Translations under genes and position numbers: made by a program
In this document: positions 42,425 to 51,523 of the stretch, one piece after another
Position numbering within the stretch: position 1 is the first letter of the stretch
Layout: each line of letters starts with the position of its first letter
From: CBDESN01 sp965242495
GTDB taxonomy: Bacteria > Pseudomonadota > Alphaproteobacteria > MPNO01
Assembly: GCA_965242495.1 (NCBI GenBank)
Contig: OZ251446.1
Span: forward strand, 682,001-746,000
DNA length: 64,000 bases
Direction of reading: 5' to 3'
The notes under the pieces: generated by a model
Told to the model about the DNA's origin: nothing
The model's input: the letters and a program-made list of their open reading frames with translations, nothing else
Databases searched by the model: none

Positions 42425-44242
42425 ATGCGGAACCGCGGGCGGCATCGGCGCATGCGCCGCCGGGCGGCGGCTGTGGTCGCCCTGCTGCTGGTCTGGACCG
42501 CGGGAGCGGCGGTCCCGCCGGCGGCCGAGGCCGCCAATCCGCCGCCGACTCCACCCAACGTCGTGTTGAGCGATGCCGACGCCGAACGCTATCGGCGAAT
42601 CTTCGACCTCCAGAAACACGGGCTCTGGGGGCGCGCCGACGGCGAGATCGCCCGGCTCGAAGACCGAATTCTGCTGGGGCACGTTCTGTTTCAGCGCTAC
42701 ATGCATCCGACCCGCTACCGGTCGCGCTACGACGAATTGTCGGCGTGGCTGGCGGCGTATTCCGACCATCCGGGGGCGCGCCGCGTCTGGCGCCTCGCGC
42801 TCAGACGCAAGCCCCGGTCGGCCCGCGCCCCGAAACGGCCCGCCGCCGTCGCCAAGACGGCGGCGCAGGACGCGGGCGGACAACGCAACCCGGGATACAG
42901 GTCGCCGAAACGCCGGAGCGCCGGACAGCGGCGCGAAGCCCGGCGGCTGGTCCGGTCGATACGGGTCCATGCCCAGCAGGGCCGCATCGCGCAGGCCCGC
43001 CGCGTCTTCGAGCGCAAGCGGACCCGCGCGCTGCTCGACCGGGTGGAGCTGGATATCGCGCGCTCCCGTATCGGCGAAGCGTATTTCTTCCGCGGCACCG
43101 CGAAGCAGGCCTATGCCTATAGCGGGACGGCGGCCAAGCGCTCCGGCGGCCATGTCCCGATGGCGCATTGGATCGCGGGGCTCGCCGCCTATCGGCTCGG
43201 CAAGCATGCCGCCGCCGCCGACCATTTCCAGAGTCTGGCCGAAACCGGCGGCGTGTCGCCCTGGATCGGGTCGGCGGCCGCGTTCTGGGCGGCGCGCGCC
43301 AATCTGGTCGCCCGGCGGCCCGATCGCGTGACGCCTTGGCTGACGCGCGCCGGTTCCCATCCACGGACCTTCTATGGACTCTTGGCGAATCGGATCTTGG
43401 GCGTCGATCCGAACTTCGACTGGTCGGTTCCGCATCTGACCGCGGAGGCGGTGGAGGCCATCGAACGCCGCGGTCGCGGCCGGCGGGCGCTGGCGCTGTT
43501 GCAGGTCGGCGAGGGGTTGCGCGCCGAACGCGAGCTGATCCCGCTGGCGGCCATCGACGACGACGCGCTGGACCGGGCGTTGTTCGCCCTGTCGGACGCG
43601 GCCGGGCTGCCGGCCCTCGGGCTACGGGTCTCGCAGGCGCCGGACGGCGCCGGCGAAGCGCCGCGCCACGCCGCGCAATACCCGCTGCCCCGCTGGCGGC
43701 CGTTGGACGGCTTCGCCGTCGACCGGGCGATTCTCTACGCCTTCATGCGCCAGGAATCGCGCTTCAAGGCCAGGGCGGTGAGCCGCTCCGGGGCGCGGGG
43801 GCTGATGCAGCTCATGCCGTCCACCGCAAACTTCATCAGCAAGCGGCGGTTCGGGGGCGCGCGTCGCGCGCTGCTCTACGACCCGGGGCTCAACCTCTCC
43901 CTGGGGCAAAAATATCTGCGTTATCTGATCGGCCACGAAACGGTCGGCGGCGATATGCTGCTGCTCGCCGCCGCCTATAACGGCGGGCCGGGCAATCTCG
44001 CGAAATGGCGCAAGCGCGCCGATCGCCACGCCTATCTGGATCCGCTGACGTTCATCGAGAGCATCCCCTCCCGCGAGACCCGGAACTTCATCGAGCGCGT
44101 GCTCGCCAACCTGTGGATCTATCGCCGCCGCCTGGGCCAGGGCGCACCCTCTCTCGACGCGCTTGCGGCGGGCGAGGCGCCCTACTACAAGGCATTGGAC
44201 GCAACCCCGCCGCGGGCGGCGATGAACCATGTCCGGCATTGA
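42425..44242 (+). CDS. Periplasmic soluble lytic transglycosylase (SLT domain)
   Basis: A 605-residue murein-cleaving enzyme. Signal peptide: basic start, then AAAVVALLLVWTAGAAVPPAAEA. A long alpha-superhelical region follows, and the C-terminal SLT domain has the catalytic Glu in FMRQESRF, GARGLMQLMPSTA, and AAYNGGPGNLAKW. Start ATG 42425 fits the signal peptide; ATG 42452 also would. It overlaps moaB by 14 bp. Confidence 0.9.
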   Translation: MRNRGRHRRMRRRAAAVVALLLVWTAGAAVPPAAEAANPPPTPPNVVLSDADAERYRRIFDLQKHGLWGRADGEIARLEDRILLGHVLFQRYMHPTRYRSRYDELSAWLAAYSDHPGARRVWRLALRRKPRSARAPKRPAAVAKTAAQDAGGQRNPGYRSPKRRSAGQRREARRLVRSIRVHAQQGRIAQARRVFERKRTRALLDRVELDIARSRIGEAYFFRGTAKQAYAYSGTAAKRSGGHVPMAHWIAGLAAYRLGKHAAAADHFQSLAETGGVSPWIGSAAAFWAARANLVARRPDRVTPWLTRAGSHPRTFYGLLANRILGVDPNFDWSVPHLTAEAVEAIERRGRGRRALALLQVGEGLRAERELIPLAAIDDDALDRALFALSDAAGLPALGLRVSQAPDGAGEAPRHAAQYPLPRWRPLDGFAVDRAILYAFMRQESRFKARAVSRSGARGLMQLMPSTANFISKRRFGGARRALLYDPGLNLSLGQKYLRYLIGHETVGGDMLLLAAAYNGGPGNLAKWRKRADRHAYLDPLTFIESIPSRETRNFIERVLANLWIYRRRLGQGAPSLDALAAGEAPYYKALDATPPRAAMNHVRH

Positions 44243-44774
44243 CGAAACGATCCCGTTCGTCGCGATAAACATCGCGGTGATGACGGTCTCGGACACGCGG
44301 ACCGAGGCGACGGACCGCTCCGGGGCCGCGCTGGTCGAACGTATCGGGCGCGCGGGCCACCGGCTCGCCGACAAGGCCATCGTGGCCGACGACCTCGACG
44401 CGATCACCGACCGGCTCGGACGCTGGATCGCCGATCCCCGGATCGACGCCGTCATCGCGACGGGGGGGACCGGCGTCACTGGCCGCGACGTGACGCCGGA
44501 AGCCTTTCACGCCGTCTACGAAAAGGAGATCCCGGGCTTCGGCGAGCTGTTCCGCATGCTGAGCTATCGCAAAATCGGCAGTTCGACCATCCAGTCGCGG
44601 GCCACCGCCGGGGTCGCGGGCGGCACCTATCTGTTCGCCGTGCCGGGCTCGACCGGCGCCTGCAAGGATGCGTGGGACGACATCCTCCTGCACCAGCTCG
44701 ACATGCGTCACAAGCCGTGCAACTTCGTCGAGCTGATGCCGCGGCTGCGAGAGCGCGAACCCGCCGAGACCTGA
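44229..44774 (+). CDS. moaB: Molybdenum cofactor biosynthesis protein B
   Basis: A 181-residue MogA/MoaB-fold protein, adenylating molybdopterin before metal insertion. VMTVSDTRTEATDRSG, the active-site loop IATGGTGVTGRDVTPEA, GFGELFRMLSYRKIGSS and FAVPGSTGACKDAW are conserved. The window has two molybdenum-enzyme systems (formate dehydrogenase and the terminal hydroxylase) that need this cofactor. Confidence 0.94.
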   Translation: MSGIDETIPFVAINIAVMTVSDTRTEATDRSGAALVERIGRAGHRLADKAIVADDLDAITDRLGRWIADPRIDAVIATGGTGVTGRDVTPEAFHAVYEKEIPGFGELFRMLSYRKIGSSTIQSRATAGVAGGTYLFAVPGSTGACKDAWDDILLHQLDMRHKPCNFVELMPRLREREPAET

Positions 44775-45403
44775 GCAGGCTCGGCGTCACCGCCCCCGCC
44801 CTGCCGTCGCCGCTCCCGCCAGCGCGCGAATGCGGCCCCGTCGTCAATATCCTCCAGCGTCGCAAGCCGGGCCACGCTCCGGTCGCGGCGAAGCCCCGCC
44901 AGCGTGTCCGCCAGCGCGTGCGGCGTCGACCAGCGAACATAGCCGAACGACGACCGGTCGCGGCGGGCGTTGCGGGCGCCGATCAGCCAATAGCCGCCGT
45001 CGGCCGAAGGGCCGACGACGATGTCCGTGGCGCGGAGGCGCGCGAACGCCTGGGCTATGTGATGCGCGTCGATCTCGGGTATGTCGCTGCCGACGACCAC
45101 CGCCGCCCGGTGCGGGATCCGACACAGCGCGCGGGCCATGCGATCGCCCAGGTCGCCCCGGCCCTGCGGCGTCCTGGCGAGCCCGTGCGGCCAGAATCGG
45201 CCGCGCGCCGCGAACCGGTCGGGGGTCACCGCGAGCCACGTCCGCCAGCGGGGGTCGGCGGCGAGCCGCCGTATCAGCGCCCGGCTCGCAGCCCGATAGA
45301 ACCGCCACGCCGCCAGCGTCCCGATATCGGCGGCGAGCCGCCGCTTGACGCCGCCGATCTGCGGCGCGCGCAGGAACAGATACAGGTCGCCGGGCCGCCG
45401 CAT
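44708..45403 (-). CDS. TIGR04282-type glycosyltransferase (DUF2064)
   Basis: A 231-residue GT-A-like protein of the DUF2064 group: LFLRAPQIGGVKRRLAADIG, VVVGSDIPEIDAHHIAQAF, VVGPSADGGYWLIG. It is paired with the overlapping TIGR04283 glycosyltransferase, the usual arrangement, with proposed involvement in arsenosugar or other glycolipid synthesis. The C-terminal tail overlaps moaB in antisense by 67 bp. Confidence 0.85.
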   Translation of the reverse strand: MRRPGDLYLFLRAPQIGGVKRRLAADIGTLAAWRFYRAASRALIRRLAADPRWRTWLAVTPDRFAARGRFWPHGLARTPQGRGDLGDRMARALCRIPHRAAVVVGSDIPEIDAHHIAQAFARLRATDIVVGPSADGGYWLIGARNARRDRSSFGYVRWSTPHALADTLAGLRRDRSVARLATLEDIDDGAAFARWRERRRQGGGGDAEPAQVSAGSRSRSRGISSTKLHGL

Positions 45404-46092
45404 CAGCCGTAGAGGCGGGCGATCAACCGCGGCGGGACGCCGAGGAAGAACAGCATCAGGCAGCCCGAATTGCGGGCGCTCCGCATGAGATACCCCGACC
45501 GCCGATAGCGCGCCGACGAGGTGACGGCGCGGACCGGCAACAGGACGAGCCGCCTCCGCCCGATGCGGCGAACCAGGTCGACGTCCTCCATCAACGGCAT
45601 CGGGCGGAACCCGCCGAGCGAGTCGTAGAAGGCGCGACCGATCAGCAGGCCCTGATCGCCATAGGGCAGCGCGAGCGCGCGGCAGCGCCAGGCGACCGCG
45701 GCTTCGAGGCGCCTCGCGGCGGGCGAGGCGTCGTCGAGGGCGAACCGGAACGCGGCGGCGCGGCGGGCGTTCGACGGATCGGCGACGAACGCCCGCGCCG
45801 CATCGTCCCAACCCGGCTCGAGCCAAGTATCGGCATGGAGGAACAACAGCCACGCGCCGGACGCGGCCCGCGCGCCGGTCGCGAGTTGGGCCCCGCGCCC
45901 GGCGGGTCCGCGGACGACCGCCGCGCCGTTGGCCGCGCCGATCGCGGCGGTCGCATCCGCGGACCCTCCATCGGCGACGATCACCTCGTCGATCGGCGAA
46001 CCGCCGCCGATCAGACCGTCGATCGTCCGCCCGATCGTGGCGGCCGCGTCCAGGGCGGGGATGACGACGCTCAGGCGCGCGCCGTCGATCAT
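45403..46092 (-). CDS. TIGR04283-type family 2 glycosyltransferase
   Basis: A 229-residue GT2 enzyme: LSVVIPALDAAATIGRTID, EVIVADGGSADAT, RGAQLATGARAASGAWLLFLHADT (metal-site HADT), YGDQGLLIGRAFYDSLGGF and LMEDVDLVRRI. Shorter C-terminus with a possible membrane-associated helix (LMLFFLGVPPRLIARLYG). Its stop overlaps the start of the DUF2064 partner, so the two are coupled. Confidence 0.88.
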   Translation of the reverse strand: MIDGARLSVVIPALDAAATIGRTIDGLIGGGSPIDEVIVADGGSADATAAIGAANGAAVVRGPAGRGAQLATGARAASGAWLLFLHADTWLEPGWDDAARAFVADPSNARRAAAFRFALDDASPAARRLEAAVAWRCRALALPYGDQGLLIGRAFYDSLGGFRPMPLMEDVDLVRRIGRRRLVLLPVRAVTSSARYRRSGYLMRSARNSGCLMLFFLGVPPRLIARLYG

Positions 46093-46314
46093 GGGAGAGC
46101 GGCGGCGGTGGAGGCCGGATCCTGACCAGCGGCCCACGAAGTACGATTCCCTACGCAGGACCGCATGACATGCGAAAAATACGTTCGATATTTTCGAACC
46201 ATCCGCTTCCGCCCACAATATCAGCCACGGTTCGAAACGGGCATGTCCGCGCCTATGCCGGACTATACAGGACCAGCTTGCGCCATGCGCCGGCCCCGGG
46301 CCTATCCTCGCTGC

Positions 46315-46548
46315 ATGACCATCGCCGCTTTCGACGCGCTCGCCTATGCGCGTCGGCTCAAGGAAGCCGGCGTTGACGAAGCCCAAGCCGAAGCCGTCCG
46401 CGACGCCGTTACCGAAGGCGTCGCCGCCAGGGCCGACCTCGCCGACCTCGAAACCCGCTTGACGGTCCGGCTCTACGGAGTCGCCGCCGAAATCGTCGCC
46501 GTAAACACCGCGTTGATCGTCGCTCTCGTGAAGCTGCTTCCGGCTTGA
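46315..46548 (+). CDS. DUF1640-like coiled-coil protein with C-terminal membrane helix
   Basis: A 77-residue protein: an amphipathic start (FDALAYARRLKEAGVDEAQAEAVRDAV), a short coiled coil (ADLADLETRLT) and one hydrophobic segment (IVAVNTALIVALVKLL) at the C-terminus. This resembles bacterial DUF1640/CCDC90-type mini-proteins, often next to mobile or phage-like DNA. Start ATG 46315 fits the conserved beginning. Role unknown. Confidence 0.65.
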   Translation: MTIAAFDALAYARRLKEAGVDEAQAEAVRDAVTEGVAARADLADLETRLTVRLYGVAAEIVAVNTALIVALVKLLPA

Positions 46549-46670
46549 CGCGCCCGGACGGGGAGCCGCCCGATGACCGACTTCGAGATCGGAAGCCTCA
46601 TCATCGCGGCCAATGCCGCCGTCGGCATCTGGCGCGGCATCCGCGCCATGGTCCGCTTCGGCAGCGGCGG

Positions 46671-46746
46671 TGGTAGCGGAGGCCGGACTCGAACCAGCGA
46701 CCCACGGATTATGATTCCGCTGCTCTACCAACTGAGCTACTCCGCC
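46671..46746 (-). tRNA. tRNA-Met (CAT), elongator type
   Basis: Reads on the minus strand as a 76-nt cloverleaf with encoded CCA. Acceptor arm GGCGGAG pairs with CTCCGCT (one G-U), D-arm GCTCAGTTGGTAGAGC, anticodon loop around CAT within CGGAATCATAATCCG, T-arm GCTGGTTCGAGTCCGGC. The G-U first pair and lack of the initiator C-A mismatch favour elongator Met; a lysidine-modified Ile isoacceptor cannot be excluded by eye. Confidence 0.93.
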
Positions 46747-46938
46747 ACGGAGCCGCCATCGGGGCAATATGTTTGTCGCGAGCGGCGAGTCAAGCCCGCC
46801 GAAGAAAATGCCGACGGGACGATTTTTTCGACTCGACACGGGGACGTCGGCATGGTAGAAACGCGAATCGCGTAGGGAGTGCGCGGCCATGGCGGCGCCC
46901 CCGCGCGGCAGGGAAGGCCGGTCGGAGTCGTAGACGAC

Positions 46939-47532
46939 ATGCGACGCGGGGCGGTTTCGGAAGAGGATACCCAGCGGGCGCAGTACTACCGGCTGCTGAG
47001 TCGGTTGCTCGCCGCCCCCCCGGACGAGGGCGTCATCGCCCTGGTCGCGGAGCTGGAGGGCTCGGATACGCCGCTGGGCGGAGCCGTCAGCGCGCTCGGC
47101 GAGGCGGCGCGGGAGACCGTCGCCGATGCGGCGAGGCAGGAATTCCACGATCTGTTCATCGGCGTCGGCCGCGGCGAGCTGGTGCCGTTCGGCTCCTACT
47201 ATCTGGCCGGGTTTCTGATGGAGAAGCCGCTGGCGGAGCTGCGCGGTGACATGGCCGAGCTCGGCATCGAGCGCGCCGACGGCGTGAGCGAGCCCGAGGA
47301 CCACATCGCCTCGGTCTGCGAGATCATGGCGGCGATGATCGAAGGCGGGCACGGGCTCGACGTCGACGCGGCCCGCCAGACCCGATTCTTCGACAGGAAT
47401 GTCGGCCCTTGGGCCGGACGCTTCTTCCAGGATCTCGAAACGGCGGAGAGCGCGGCGTTCTATCGCGCCGTCGGCGCTCTCGGCCGCGAGTTCCTGGCGA
47501 TCGAATCCGCCGCCATCCGGATGGCAGCGTGA
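46939..47532 (+). CDS. TorD/DmsD-like chaperone for formate dehydrogenase
   Basis: A 197-residue all-alpha chaperone of the TorD family, which guards the Tat signal of molybdoenzymes until cofactor is loaded. Key parts: RAQYYRLLSRLLAAPPDE, EFHDLFIGVGRGELVPFGSYYL (family signature with PY/YxSxY-like motif) and DHIASVCEIMAAMIEG. It is the first gene of the formate dehydrogenase operon. No clear ribosome site at ATG 46939, so the start could be slightly different. Confidence 0.85.
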   Translation: MRRGAVSEEDTQRAQYYRLLSRLLAAPPDEGVIALVAELEGSDTPLGGAVSALGEAARETVADAARQEFHDLFIGVGRGELVPFGSYYLAGFLMEKPLAELRGDMAELGIERADGVSEPEDHIASVCEIMAAMIEGGHGLDVDAARQTRFFDRNVGPWAGRFFQDLETAESAAFYRAVGALGREFLAIESAAIRMAA

Positions 47533-47620
47533 CGGGAGGGCACGGCACCCGGCGACACCGAAATGGCCGTGCGCATGGGCGGACCCGGACGGGTCGGCCC
47601 GGAACTGGAGAGGGGAAACC

Positions 47621-47818
47621 ATGAGCGAGAAGGACAACGCATCGTCCCCGGGTCGCCGCCGGTTTCTGAGGATCGCATCGCTCGGCCCGGTCGCGGGCGC
47701 GGCGCTGCTGGCCGCCGGCCGGCAGGACGCATCCGCCGCCGAAGCCGACATGGCGACCGGAAGCGGCTACCGGGAGACGCCGCACGTCAAGAAGGCGTAC
47801 GAACTGTCCCGCTTCTAA
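47621..47818 (+). CDS. Small Tat-signal protein of the formate dehydrogenase operon
   Basis: A 65-residue protein with a Tat-type signal (GRRRFLRIASLGPVAGAALLAAG, truncated here to its key RRRFLR core) and a short conserved tail (GYRETPHVKKAYELSRF). It matches the small 'formate dehydrogenase region TAT target' proteins found before fdhA in many proteobacteria. Function is unproven, possibly a Tat co-export or assembly factor. GGAGAGGGG lies before the ATG. Confidence 0.85.
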   Translation: MSEKDNASSPGRRRFLRIASLGPVAGAALLAAGRQDASAAEADMATGSGYRETPHVKKAYELSRF

Positions 47819-47866
47819 CCCGGCCGCGGCGACCATAGCGGCCATCACCATCGAAGGACCATCGAA

Positions 47867-50737
47867 ATGCTGACCAGGAAGGCTAACGGGGTAGCAAACG
47901 GCCCCCGTATGTCGAAGGCGCTGGCGGGTTTGACGGGAGGCGCCGTCGATCGTCGAACGTTCTTGAAGAGGTCGGGTCTGACCGCCGGCGGGCTCGCCGC
48001 CGCGTCCGCCCTGACGGGCGGCATGGTGCGCAAGGCGGAGGCGCAGACGGCCATGACCGGCGGCGTCGAGGAGGTCAAGTCCGTCTGCACCCACTGCTCG
48101 GTGGGCTGCTCCGTCATCGCCGAGGTCAAGAACGGCGTGTGGATCGGCCAGGAACCGGGCTTCGACAGCCCGTTCAACCTGGGCGCCCATTGCGCCAAGG
48201 GCGCTTCGGTGCGCGAGCATGCGCATGGCGAACGTCGGCTGAAATACCCGATGAAGCTCCAGGGCGGCGCCTGGACGCGGGTGAGCTGGGAACAGGCGAT
48301 CAACGAGATCGGCGACAAGATGCTGGAGATCCGCAAAACCTCCGGCCCCGACTCGGTCTACTGGCTGGGCTCGGCGAAGCACTCGAACGAACAGGCGTAC
48401 ATGTTCCGCAAGTTCTACGCGTTCTGGGGCAGCAACAACGGCGATCACCAGGCGCGGATCTGCCATTCGACCACGGTCGCGGGTGTGGCGAACACCTGGG
48501 GCTACGGCGCGATGACGAACAGCTACAACGACATCCACAACAGCCGGGCGATCTTCCTGATCGGCGGCAACCCGGCCGAGGCGCATCCGGTCTCGCTGCT
48601 GCATCTGCTGCGCGCCAAGGAGCGCAACAACGCGCCGCTCATCGTGCTGGATCCGCGCTTCACCCGCACGGCCGCGCATGCCGACGAATACGTGCGCTTC
48701 CGCCCGGGCACCGACGTGGCGCTGATCTGGGGCATCCTCTGGCACATCTTCGAGAACGGCTGGGAAGACAAGCAGTTCATCCGCCAGCGCGTCTGGGGGC
48801 TGGAGGAAATCCGCACCGAGGTCGCCAAGTGGACTCCGCAGGAAGTCCGCCGCGTCACCGGCGTCCCCGGCTCGCAACTCAAGCGGGTCGCGCGGCTGAT
48901 GGCCAACCACCGCCCCGGCACCGTGATCTGGTGCATGGGCGGCACCCAGCACACCAACGGCAACAACAACACGCGGGCCTACTGCGTGCTGCAGCTGGCG
49001 CTCGGCAACATGGGCAAGGCCGGCGGCGGAACCAACATCTTCCGCGGCCACGACAACGTCCAGGGCGCCACCGATCTGGGCGTGCTGTGCCACACCCTCC
49101 CCGGCTATTACGGCCTCAAGACCGGGTCGTGGAAGCACTGGGCGCGGGTCTGGGACGTCGAGTACGACTACCTTCTCGGCCGCTTCCAGTCGAAGAAGCT
49201 GATGGAGAAGGCCGGCATGCCGGTCTCGCGCTGGATCGACGGCGTGCTCGAGGCCAAGGAGAACATGGATCAGCCCGACAATCTCCGGGCCATGGTCTTC
49301 TGGGGCCACGCGCCGAACTCGCAGACCCGCCTGCCCGAGATGAAGAAGGCGATGGAGAAGCTGGACCTCCTCGTCGTCGTCGATCCGTATCCCACCCTGT
49401 CGGCGGTCCTGCACGACCGCAAGGACGGCTGCTACCTGCTGCCGGCCTCGACCCAGTTCGAGACCTACGGCTCGGTGACCGCGTCCAACCGGTCGATCCA
49501 GTGGCGTGAGAAGGTGGTCGATCCGGTGTTCGAGTCCAAGCCGGACCAGACCATCATGTACATGATGGCCAAGAAGCTCGGCTTCGCCGACCAGATGTTC
49601 AAGAACATCAAGGTCAACGCCGACGAGCCCTTGGTCGAGGACGTGACGCGCGAGATCAACAAGGGCATGTGGACGATCGGCTATACCGGCCAGTCGCCGG
49701 AGCGGCTGCGCAAGCACATGGCCAACCAGCACACCTTCGACAAGACCACGCTGCAGGCGATCGGCGGGCCGTGCGACGGCGAGTATTTCGGCATGCCGTG
49801 GCCGTGCTGGGGGAACCCCGAGATGGGGCATCCGGGAACGCCGATCCTCTACGATCCGTCCAAGCCGGTGTCCGAGGGCGGGCTGACCTTCCGCGCCCGG
49901 TTCGGCGTCGAGCGCAACGGCCAGAACCTGCTGGCCGAGGGCTCCTACTCCTCGGGATCGGAGCTCAAGGACGGCTATCCCGAGTTCACGATGGCCATGC
50001 TCAAGAAGCTCGGTTGGGACAAGGACCTGACCGCCGAAGAGCGCGCGACCATCGAGAGCATCGCGGGCGACAAGACCAACTGGAAGATCGACCTGTCGGG
50101 CGGCATCCAGCGGGTCGCGATCAAGCATGAGGCGGCGCCGTTCGGCAACGCCAAGGCCCGCTGCGTGGTGTGGAACTTCCCCGATCCGGTGCCGTTGCAC
50201 CGCGAGCCGCTGTACACCCCGCGGCGCGATCTGGTGAAGGACTACCCGACCTACAGCGACCGGAAGATGTACCGGCTGCCGACGATGTACGAGTCGATCC
50301 AGAAGAAGGACTTCTCGGGAGACTTCCCGATCATCCTCACTTCCGGCCGGCTGGTCGAGTACGAGGGCGGCGGCGACGAGTCGCGCTCCAACCCCTGGCT
50401 CGCCGAGCTGCAGCAGGACATGTTCGTCGAGGTCAACCCCTACGACGCCAACACCCTGGGCATCAAGGACAAGCAGCAGGTCTGGGTCGTGGGTCCCGAG
50501 GGCGGCAAGGTCAAGGTCATGGCCATGGTCACCCAGCGGGTCGGGCGCGGCGTGGCGTTCATGCCGTTCCACTTCGGCGGTCACTTCCAGGGAGCCGACC
50601 TGAGGGCGAAATACCCCAAGGGCGCCGACCCCTACGTGTTGGGCGAATCGTCGAACACCACCGCGACGTACGGGTACGACTCGGTCACCAACATGCAGGA
50701 GACCAAGACCACCCTGTGCAGGATCGAGAGAGCTTAG
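47867..50737 (+). CDS. fdhA: Formate dehydrogenase catalytic subunit, Cys-type, Tat-exported
   Basis: A 956-residue molybdopterin oxidoreductase, oxidising formate in the periplasm. Tat signal DRRTFLKRSG (residues 28-37). [4Fe-4S] ligands Cys74, Cys77, Cys81 and Cys109. The metal ligand is Cys199 (HQARICHSTTV), where E. coli FdnG/FdhF have Sec. This is notable as the same window encodes two probable selenoproteins. MGD-binding segments IGGNPAEAHP and GGTQHTNGNNN and the C-terminal EVNPYDANTLGIKDKQQVWV domain are complete. Confidence 0.95.
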   Translation: MLTRKANGVANGPRMSKALAGLTGGAVDRRTFLKRSGLTAGGLAAASALTGGMVRKAEAQTAMTGGVEEVKSVCTHCSVGCSVIAEVKNGVWIGQEPGFDSPFNLGAHCAKGASVREHAHGERRLKYPMKLQGGAWTRVSWEQAINEIGDKMLEIRKTSGPDSVYWLGSAKHSNEQAYMFRKFYAFWGSNNGDHQARICHSTTVAGVANTWGYGAMTNSYNDIHNSRAIFLIGGNPAEAHPVSLLHLLRAKERNNAPLIVLDPRFTRTAAHADEYVRFRPGTDVALIWGILWHIFENGWEDKQFIRQRVWGLEEIRTEVAKWTPQEVRRVTGVPGSQLKRVARLMANHRPGTVIWCMGGTQHTNGNNNTRAYCVLQLALGNMGKAGGGTNIFRGHDNVQGATDLGVLCHTLPGYYGLKTGSWKHWARVWDVEYDYLLGRFQSKKLMEKAGMPVSRWIDGVLEAKENMDQPDNLRAMVFWGHAPNSQTRLPEMKKAMEKLDLLVVVDPYPTLSAVLHDRKDGCYLLPASTQFETYGSVTASNRSIQWREKVVDPVFESKPDQTIMYMMAKKLGFADQMFKNIKVNADEPLVEDVTREINKGMWTIGYTGQSPERLRKHMANQHTFDKTTLQAIGGPCDGEYFGMPWPCWGNPEMGHPGTPILYDPSKPVSEGGLTFRARFGVERNGQNLLAEGSYSSGSELKDGYPEFTMAMLKKLGWDKDLTAEERATIESIAGDKTNWKIDLSGGIQRVAIKHEAAPFGNAKARCVVWNFPDPVPLHREPLYTPRRDLVKDYPTYSDRKMYRLPTMYESIQKKDFSGDFPIILTSGRLVEYEGGGDESRSNPWLAELQQDMFVEVNPYDANTLGIKDKQQVWVVGPEGGKVKVMAMVTQRVGRGVAFMPFHFGGHFQGADLRAKYPKGADPYVLGESSNTTATYGYDSVTNMQETKTTLCRIERA

Positions 50738-50749
50738 GGAGCACGACTC

Positions 50750-51346
50750 ATGGCACGGATGAAATTCCTTTGCGACGCGGAGCGCTGCATCGAGTGCAAC
50801 GCTTGCGTCACCGCGTGCAAGAACGAGCACGAGGTCCCGTGGGGCATCAACCGGCGCCGGGTCGTCACCATCAGTGACGGCCAGCCCGGCGAGCGGTCGA
50901 TTTCGGTCGCCTGCATGCACTGCTCCGATGCGCCGTGCATGGCGGTCTGTCCGGTCGACTGCTTCTACCAGACCGAGGACGGCGTGGTGCTGCACTCCAA
51001 GGATCTGTGCATCGGCTGCGGCTATTGCTTCTACGCCTGCCCGTTCGGCGCGCCGCAATACCCGCAGGCCGGCAATTACGGCAGCCGGGGCAAGATGGAC
51101 AAGTGCACCTTCTGCGCCGGCGGCCCCGAGGAGGACAACAGCGCGGCCGAGTTCCAGAAGTACGGCCGCAACCGGCTGGCGGAAGGCAAGCTTCCGCTGT
51201 GCGCGGAGATGTGCGCGACGAAGGCGCTTCTCGGCGGCGACGGCGACATCATCGCCAACGTCTATCGCGAGCGCGTCGTGGCGCGCGGCTTCGGCTCCGG
51301 CGCTTGGGGCTGGGGCACCGCGTACCAGATCAAGAGCGGCAGCTGA
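50750..51346 (+). CDS. fdhB: Formate dehydrogenase iron-sulfur subunit
   Basis: A 198-residue ferredoxin-like subunit with four [4Fe-4S] clusters: CIECNACVTACKNEH, CMHCSDAPCMAVCP, CIGCGYCFYACPFG and CTFC...CAEMC. It carries electrons from FdhA to the membrane subunit. Shorter than FdnH and without its C-terminal membrane anchor. It starts 12 bp after fdhA. Confidence 0.95.
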   Translation: MARMKFLCDAERCIECNACVTACKNEHEVPWGINRRRVVTISDGQPGERSISVACMHCSDAPCMAVCPVDCFYQTEDGVVLHSKDLCIGCGYCFYACPFGAPQYPQAGNYGSRGKMDKCTFCAGGPEEDNSAAEFQKYGRNRLAEGKLPLCAEMCATKALLGGDGDIIANVYRERVVARGFGSGAWGWGTAYQIKSGS

Positions 51347-51363
51347 TCCGCTCCGCCGATCGT

Positions 51364-51441
51364 CGCGAAAGGACCCGTAACCTTTCGTGAGCAGCGTAGG
51401 ATGGTGGCCGGGCGCTCCTTGTAGAGCGCCCGGCGCGCCAT
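51364..51441 (+). promoter_or_regulatory. Two tandem hairpins between fdhB and fdhC
   Basis: Hairpin 1 (51364-51389): CGCGAAAGG, 8-nt loop, CCTTTCGTG, 9 bp with one G-U. Hairpin 2 (51408-51433): CCGGGCGCTC, 6-nt loop CTTGTA, GAGCGCCCGG, 10 perfect bp, with GATGG/CCATC extending it outside. No U-tract follows, so it is more likely an mRNA-stability or processing element setting the FdhAB:FdhC ratio than a terminator. Confidence 0.6.
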
Positions 51442-51523
51442 CGGCGGGGCAACAGACGCCGCGGCGCGGCGCGCCCGGATCCGGTCCGGGAGAATCTCCA
51501 ACCGTCATGAAGGAGGGCGTCCG

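Noticed and set aside
44708..44774. Overlap of moaB and the DUF2064 gene as a sign of a frameshift
   Set aside because: Both proteins are complete within their conserved domains; only a variable C-terminal tail overlaps.
46573..46875. A 100-residue plus-strand frame starting MTDFEIGSLIIAANAAVG
   Set aside because: It runs through the antisense of tRNA-Met. The first 30 residues look protein-like, so a remnant is possible, but a whole gene is not supported.
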